NCBI RefSeq assembly: GCF_024343675.1
Contig: NZ_RJUD01000112.1
Span: 1-64,000 of the forward strand
DNA: 64,000 bases
Reading direction: 5' to 3'
From: Lacihabitans sp. CS3-21
GTDB taxonomy: Bacteria > Bacteroidota > Bacteroidia > Cytophagales > Spirosomataceae
Below the pieces are notes generated by a model. It did not search any database. It saw only the letters and a program-made list of their open reading frames with translations, and was not told where the DNA came from. Positions 59,562-64,000 of the stretch are shown here, one piece after another. The translations under genes and the position numbers were made by a program. How positions within the stretch are numbered: position 1 is the first letter of the stretch; each line of letters opens with the position of its first letter.

Positions 59562-60431
59562 TCATTCATTAGGCTCAATGTGTATCAACACATGTCCAAG
59601 TTGCGGTATTTCAGTACGAAGGGTATCTTTGAGGTCATGAGCTATATCATGACCTCTTTTTACAGTTATTTGGGCATCAACCATAGCGTGTAAGTCTACG
59701 TGATATTTCATGCCGGATTTTCTGATAAAGCATTTTTCGGTACCCACCACACCTTCAACAGTTTGTGAAACTTGTTTTATTTCCTCTAAAAGGTCATCAT
59801 AAACGTGCTCGTCCATAATTTCACTTAGAGCAGGGCGGAAAATCAAATAGCAGTTGTAGAGTATAAAACCTGATGCAAAAAGTGCTGCCCAATCATCGGC
59901 AGTTTCATAGCCTTTGCCCATAAAGATTGCTATTGAAATCCCAATAAAAGCCGCCACCGAGGTAATTGCATCGCTCCTGTGGTGCCAAGCGTCGGCTTTA
60001 AGCGAGCTGCTATTGGTTTCCTTGCTTTTTTTTAGCACTAACCTATAGGATATTTCTTTCCAAAGAATAATTGCACCCAAAACATATAGCGTCCATGATT
60101 TGGGCAAATCATGGGGAGTTTGTATATTTTTTATACTTTCATGAGCAATTATTGTGGCTGAAAAAATCAAAAATCCAACTACCAAAAAAGTTATGAGAGG
60201 TTCAATTCTTCCATGTCCGTAAGGATGATTTTTATCCGCAGGTCTGCTTGCATATTTTAATCCAAATAATACCAAAAGAGAACCAAAAATGTCCGTAGTA
60301 GACTCGATAGCATCTGCAATTAGTGCATAAGAATTTCCCAAAAAACCTGCCAATCCTTTAATTATTGCTAAAGAAAGATTGCCGAAAATACTAAAATAGG
60401 TGGCATTTATGGCCTTTTGTTCGTTGGTCAT
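59562..60431 (-). CDS. Cation diffusion facilitator (CDF) metal exporter
   Basis: The 289-residue protein has six predicted membrane helices. The metal-binding residues are in ALIADAIEST (helix II) and HHRSDAITS (helix V, HxxxD). A C-terminal cytoplasmic domain carries HVDLHAMVDAQITVKRGHDIAHDLK and ends with HVLIHIEP. It exports Zn2+ or similar divalent ions using protons. It is convergent with the RND efflux operon and probably part of the same metal-resistance block. Confidence 0.92.
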   Translation of the reverse strand: MTNEQKAINATYFSIFGNLSLAIIKGLAGFLGNSYALIADAIESTTDIFGSLLVLFGLKYASRPADKNHPYGHGRIEPLITFLVVGFLIFSATIIAHESIKNIQTPHDLPKSWTLYVLGAIILWKEISYRLVLKKSKETNSSSLKADAWHHRSDAITSVAAFIGISIAIFMGKGYETADDWAALFASGFILYNCYLIFRPALSEIMDEHVYDDLLEEIKQVSQTVEGVVGTEKCFIRKSGMKYHVDLHAMVDAQITVKRGHDIAHDLKDTLRTEIPQLGHVLIHIEPNE

Positions 60432-60519
60432 TTGTTATATATAAACACTTGTGTTGGCGTATTTTTTATGATTGCAAATTTAAAAATATTAAGTAGGAGG
60501 AAGCAGAATTCCAGTGGAT

Positions 60520-60996
60520 TTATTTCTTTTTTAGGCTAATCACAATAACCCCATTGGCTCCTCTTGCACCATAAATGCCCGTACTAGCAGCATCTTTCAA
60601 AACCGAAACAGAAGAAATATCGTTTGGATTTACCATTTGATAAATACCAGAAAAGTTGCTATTCATAACTGTATTGTCAATTACGAAAAGGGGCTCACTC
60701 CCAGTAACAGGTGAAAAGGTATTTACTCCTCTTATGGATATTTGAGCACTGGCCCCATCGCCTTTGACATATACACCCGCCACTCTTCTTAGGTAGTTGT
60801 CAAGGGAAATGTTATTACCCAAATCTTTGATTTCGTCTGCCGATCCAGTGTAAGACTTCGAGTTTTGAGAGCTATATCCATCGCTAATTACTTTGGTATC
60901 TTTCTTAATGTAACTTTTACCAAATTGCTCATTAGGGGTGTTTATACACCCAAAAGTTGTTGAGATCAAAAGTATAACGGTCGCAATTCTATTCAT
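60520..60996 (-). CDS. Orphan TonB-dependent-receptor plug-domain lipoprotein
   Basis: This 158-residue lipoprotein has the lipobox TTFGC (C17). Residues about 60-155 are a plug domain: ISLDNYLRRVAGVYVKG, ISIRGVNTF, PLFVIDNTVMN and the closing DAASTGIYGARGANGVIVIS. No barrel follows; the protein ends right after the plug. It is divergent from a lipoprotein with a TonB C-terminal domain, 140 bp away, which suggests the two work together (inference). Confidence 0.85.
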   Translation of the reverse strand: MNRIATVILLISTTFGCINTPNEQFGKSYIKKDTKVISDGYSSQNSKSYTGSADEIKDLGNNISLDNYLRRVAGVYVKGDGASAQISIRGVNTFSPVTGSEPLFVIDNTVMNSNFSGIYQMVNPNDISSVSVLKDAASTGIYGARGANGVIVISLKKK

Positions 60997-61136
60997 GGTA
61001 TTCTATTTTTATACAAATTACTCAAACATTTTGGTAGTTTTTTGTTTTGGTCGCTTTTTTATGAAATCCAAAAAACATTTTCATAAATGGGAAAACCTTA
61101 GAAATAAATCCTATTTTTACCAATAAAAAAACTCAA

Positions 61137-61625
61137 ATGACTTTCAAATACTTCAATTTTTCCATCAGTACATTTGTTTACACTTCTTTAGTTGGCATGA
61201 TGATGGTTTCTTGCGGTGGTGGCGAAACCAGCTATAGTTTAACCAAAAAAGAAACTGAAAAGAAAGAAGATTTTAGCGATAAAGATACCTACAGTGCTGA
61301 AAGCGAGGCTGATGTAATGGCTTGGGTGAAAGAAAAACCAGCATATATTGGTGGTAAAAAAGAAATGTATAATTTCATCAAAAATAATTTAATCATACCC
61401 GAAGAAGCTAAAAAAGCCAAAGTTTCAGGGATGGTTTTTGTGAGATTTATTGTTGAGAAAGATGGTAAAATTACAAATCCTAAAATTATAAAAGGACTTG
61501 GACATGGATGCGAAGACGCCGCAAAGAATGTAATAATGAGCATGCCCGACTGGAAACCAGGGATGCATGAAGGTAAACCAGTAAGAGTTTATCACAGCTT
61601 ACCTATCGCTTTTTCAAGCAAGTGA
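61137..61625 (+). CDS. Lipoprotein with TonB C-terminal domain
   Basis: The 162-residue protein has a lipobox (MVSCGGG), a short charged linker and a TonB C-terminal domain (residues about 80-160). The domain includes IPEEAKKAKVSGMVFVRFIV, KIIKGLGHGCEDAAKNV and MPDWKPGMHEGKPVRV. Classical TonB has an inner-membrane helix and a proline-rich arm; neither is present. It may act as a periplasmic or outer-membrane adaptor for the orphan plug protein encoded divergently. Confidence 0.85.
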   Translation: MTFKYFNFSISTFVYTSLVGMMMVSCGGGETSYSLTKKETEKKEDFSDKDTYSAESEADVMAWVKEKPAYIGGKKEMYNFIKNNLIIPEEAKKAKVSGMVFVRFIVEKDGKITNPKIIKGLGHGCEDAAKNVIMSMPDWKPGMHEGKPVRVYHSLPIAFSSK

Positions 61626-61632
61626 TATGAAA

Positions 61633-62496
61633 TCATGCCATGACCGCAAGCATATCTAAGATTTGTTCTCCAAGATGTGGCGACGGCCCTTCAAATTTTA
61701 TTAATTTTTTTGCAATATCAGGTTTTATGCCTTTTGTGAAGATTCGCCAAGCAACGTCTCTAGGAATTAAAGTCTTACAAATCGGTTTTTTAGACACTTC
61801 TTGGGTTAAAATCCATTTTTCGTTTAGATAAACTAAAAACCAGGACCCGGAATGTTCTATATGAAATTCTAAAAAATCGCCATTTTCTGATTGAGTATTT
61901 CTGTAATGATACGGTAAAGCCCGCATCGAAGTCTCTAAATAAGGCTGATAAAGTTCAAATGTATATAATGGCTCTGTTGCCCCAATTGCCCATCGGATTT
62001 GCTGTTGATGATGCCATTTTTCTGTATATTCTCTTGCTATGTGAAACCAATTTTTAGATTCACTTTCTCCTGCCCAAGCTACTGAAAACTTGCTTGTATC
62101 TTCAAGATTTAAACTTTTCAAAAATAAAATATATTCTTTTCCGCTACTTTCAAGCAGGTCTATCAGTACCTTTGGACTCAATCGATTCATGGATTTTACC
62201 CAATCTTCATTTAATTTATTCAAGTAGGCCAATAAATCCGCATAGGAATCAATTTCTCCAGGCTTTTCACCAAAATACCCATCTCTAAGCATAGATAATG
62301 CCCTCAGATTTCCGTCCAATAAGTGTGCAGCTAGGTCTTTAACTCGCCATTTTGGTGCTAGAGTGGGCAAATCCCAATCATTTTCTTTTAGTGATTTAAG
62401 AACATCAATAAGCAAGTCATCTAATCGAGTAAATAATTCTATGGTTGCTATTTTTGGAAGGTTTGAAGACATAGTTTTATGAAACAAATCATACAA
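61633..62496 (-). CDS. Maleylpyruvate isomerase N-terminal / DinB-like protein
   Basis: The 287-residue cytosolic protein has a DinB-like four-helix bundle at the N-terminus (residues about 10-170). WRVKDLAAHLLDGNLRAL and EYTEKWHHQQQIRWAIG carry the metal-binding His. A C-terminal alpha/beta domain follows (SCP2-like, about 190-285). MDMPI proteins are mycothiol-dependent in actinobacteria, and the thiol partner in Bacteroidota is unknown. Convergent with the TonB-domain lipoprotein, 7 bp between stops. Confidence 0.8.
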   Translation of the reverse strand: MYDLFHKTMSSNLPKIATIELFTRLDDLLIDVLKSLKENDWDLPTLAPKWRVKDLAAHLLDGNLRALSMLRDGYFGEKPGEIDSYADLLAYLNKLNEDWVKSMNRLSPKVLIDLLESSGKEYILFLKSLNLEDTSKFSVAWAGESESKNWFHIAREYTEKWHHQQQIRWAIGATEPLYTFELYQPYLETSMRALPYHYRNTQSENGDFLEFHIEHSGSWFLVYLNEKWILTQEVSKKPICKTLIPRDVAWRIFTKGIKPDIAKKLIKFEGPSPHLGEQILDMLAVMA

Positions 62497-62522
62497 AAAT
62501 ATTCATATCGTCAAAATATATT

Positions 62523-63494
62523 CTAAGAACCATAAATTTCAAGAAGCTTTGTTTGTCTTTCAATGGCGTCTTTAAATTCATCCTTCATTTGGCCAATGAG
62601 TTCGTTAACAGGTAGAACATCATGGATTGTCGCCACACCCTGACCAGCAGACCAAAGCGTTTTCCATGCTTTGGTTTCAGCTTGTGCCGCATCTAATTCT
62701 TTGCCAAAATCTATTTTGGCTTTGTTATCCCAAAGCTCTTTGGTTATTCCATTATTTTCAAGGCTTTTTTGCATAAAATTGGCACTTACCCCTGAGATAG
62801 CAGCTGTGTAAACGATATCACTTGCACCACTTTTTACAATCATTTCTTTGTAGTCATCTGAAGCGTTGGCTTCTGTGGTATTTATAAATCTTGTACCCAT
62901 GTAAGCTAAGTCAGCACCCATTTGCATGGCCGAAGCAACGTCTTGGCCATTACTAAGACATCCAGACAATAGAATCGTTTTTTTGTAAAAACTCCTAATT
63001 TCAGTAATAAAAGGAACAGGGTTTAGCGTGCCAGCGTGTCCACCGGCTCCAGCCGAAACCAATATCAGACCATCCACTCCAGCTTCAGCCGCTTTTTCGG
63101 CATGACGTTTTTTTATAACATCATGGAAAACCAAACCGCCATAAGAATGTACTGCATCAACTACTTGAGAAACAGCCCCTAGTGAGGTAATAATTAGGGG
63201 TATTTTGTGTTTTACAACGATTTGCATATCAGCCATCACCCTTGGATTGGTTTGATGAACAATGATATTTACACCAAAGGGAGCTGGTTTTTTGCCTGTT
63301 TCTTTCTCGAATTTTTCAAGTTCGGTTTTAATTTCAATAACCCATTCTTCAAAACCTTCGGTTGTACGTTGGTTCAATGCCGGGAATGTTCCAACGATTC
63401 CATTTTTGCAACATTCTATCACTAATTTAGGGTTAGAAATCAGAAACATTGGTGCTACCACCACAGGTAGCGAAAGGTTTTGAAAAGGGTTCAT
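62523..63494 (-). CDS. Nitronate monooxygenase (2-nitropropane dioxygenase family)
   Basis: The 323-residue FMN-dependent TIM-barrel enzyme begins LPVVVAPMFLISNPKLVIEC and contains GVNIIVHQTNP, VHSYGGLVFHDVI, LILVSAGAGGHAGTLNP (catalytic His) and QMGADLAYMGTRFINTTEA (phosphate binding). It oxidises nitronates or related compounds and detoxifies propionate-3-nitronate in other bacteria. It lies 26 bp upstream of the MDMPI gene on the same strand and is probably co-transcribed. Confidence 0.93.
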   Translation of the reverse strand: MNPFQNLSLPVVVAPMFLISNPKLVIECCKNGIVGTFPALNQRTTEGFEEWVIEIKTELEKFEKETGKKPAPFGVNIIVHQTNPRVMADMQIVVKHKIPLIITSLGAVSQVVDAVHSYGGLVFHDVIKKRHAEKAAEAGVDGLILVSAGAGGHAGTLNPVPFITEIRSFYKKTILLSGCLSNGQDVASAMQMGADLAYMGTRFINTTEANASDDYKEMIVKSGASDIVYTAAISGVSANFMQKSLENNGITKELWDNKAKIDFGKELDAAQAETKAWKTLWSAGQGVATIHDVLPVNELIGQMKDEFKDAIERQTKLLEIYGS

Positions 63495-63584
63495 TTTTTA
63501 GTTTTTATTTATGTTGATATTATATTTATTTGAACTGTTCTATCACCTGAAATATTTTTATTAACCAATTAACCAATTAACCAA

Positions 63585-64000
63585 TTAACTTTTAGGTCTC
63601 ATTAAGCCTTCTTGTACTACACTCGCTACCAAGATACCTTCTTTATTGAAAATATTTCCTCTAGTAAAGCCTCTTGCATTGGAAGCACTTGGGCTATCCA
63701 TTGCATAAAGTAGCCAATCGTCAATTTTGAAATCTCTATGAAACCACATACCGTGGTCTAGGCTCGCCATAAACAAGTCTTTGTTGGGCAATGGTCCTTT
63801 GGTATGTGGCAATGTGGCTGTTGTAAGTAAATTATAATCAGATACATACGTTAGAAGTCGCTGGTGAATATTCAAATCACCCTCAAATGAGGTATTTGCC
63901 TTGAACCAAAAATTACGAAAAGGCAGCTTGGTCTTAAAATCTAGCAAGTTTATTTGCTCCACCATTCTAAACTCAAATGGCCGTTCTTGAATCACCTGAA
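63585..64000 (-). CDS. Acyl-CoA thioesterase (TesB-like), 3' part
   Basis: The C-terminal 138 or so residues of a hot-dog-fold acyl-CoA thioesterase II are present; the frame is open to the window edge and the start lies outside. Typical motifs are FMASLDHGMWFHRDFKIDDW (second hot-dog, catalytic Asp), SASNARGFTRGNIF and VASVVQEGLMRPK at the end. TesB proteins are usually about 285 residues, so roughly half is missing. A methionine at 63995 is internal. Confidence 0.9.
   Translation of the reverse strand, partial: QVIQERPFEFRMVEQINLLDFKTKLPFRNFWFKANTSFEGDLNIHQRLLTYVSDYNLLTTATLPHTKGPLPNKDLFMASLDHGMWFHRDFKIDDWLLYAMDSPSASNARGFTRGNIFNKEGILVASVVQEGLMRPKS

Overview
The window is low-GC DNA that reads as a Bacteroidota chromosome, most likely Cytophagales. 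The reasons are Bacteroidota-type -7 promoter boxes (TAnnTTTG), the absence of clear Shine-Dalgarno sequences, carboxypeptidase-regulatory/plug/barrel outer-membrane proteins, an ECF sigma factor next to a membrane-to-barrel anti-sigma-like protein, LytS/LytTR signalling, and many DUF families typical of that phylum. Family names below come from recognising sequences and motifs; no database search was possible.

Layout. 1-860 is an array of ten 15-bp palindromes with strict 52/147-bp spacing, next to a single-strand-DNA (HUH) Y1 transposase. 1.5-10 kb holds a VOC/DUF6958 pair and a six-gene operon of two secreted hydrolases, a DUF3500 protein and three multi-pass acyltransferase-like proteins. 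10.5-16.4 kb looks accessory: a 13-unit 21-bp minisatellite, then single-gene units all on the minus strand, separated by related long inverted repeats (cassette-like). 16.4-24.1 kb has a secreted TPR protein, a LytS/LytTR pair, an outer-membrane receptor-like protein with a candidate LytTR site upstream, and a PepSY protein.

24.7-37.9 kb is the most striking part. It is one seven-gene plus-strand operon encoding a CcsBA cytochrome c synthase, a di-heme cytochrome b-like membrane protein, a membrane-anchored ferredoxin-flavoprotein, a 23-CxxCH cytochrome, a 46-CxxCH cytochrome built of twelve three-heme repeats, an outer-membrane barrel and a lipoprotein, and it ends in a terminator. I read it as a trans-envelope electron conduit with its own heme-attachment enzyme.

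37.9-41.1 kb carries the ECF sigma/anti-sigma-like pair and NhaA. 41.4-51.4 kb is a sulfur-compound oxidation and transport module: two YeeE/YedE halves, a porin, a SoxB-like protein, a TsdA-like di-heme cytochrome, two metallo-beta-lactamase-rhodanese fusions and a TauE exporter. Three of its transcription units share the same promoter: a Crp/Fnr-like inverted repeat exactly 22 bp upstream of a -7 box, which suggests one regulator.

51.6-52.3 kb has a small secreted-peptide ORF, a GIY-YIG nuclease pseudogene and a CAT-anticodon tRNA with a broken copy of its 3' half. 52.5-59.5 kb is a heavy-metal RND efflux operon, preceded by two paralogous small membrane-anchored proteins and a DUF2231 protein. 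59.6-64 kb has a CDF exporter, a divergent pair of lipoproteins (an orphan plug domain and a TonB C-terminal domain), a DinB/MDMPI protein, a nitronate monooxygenase and the 3' end of an acyl-CoA thioesterase gene.
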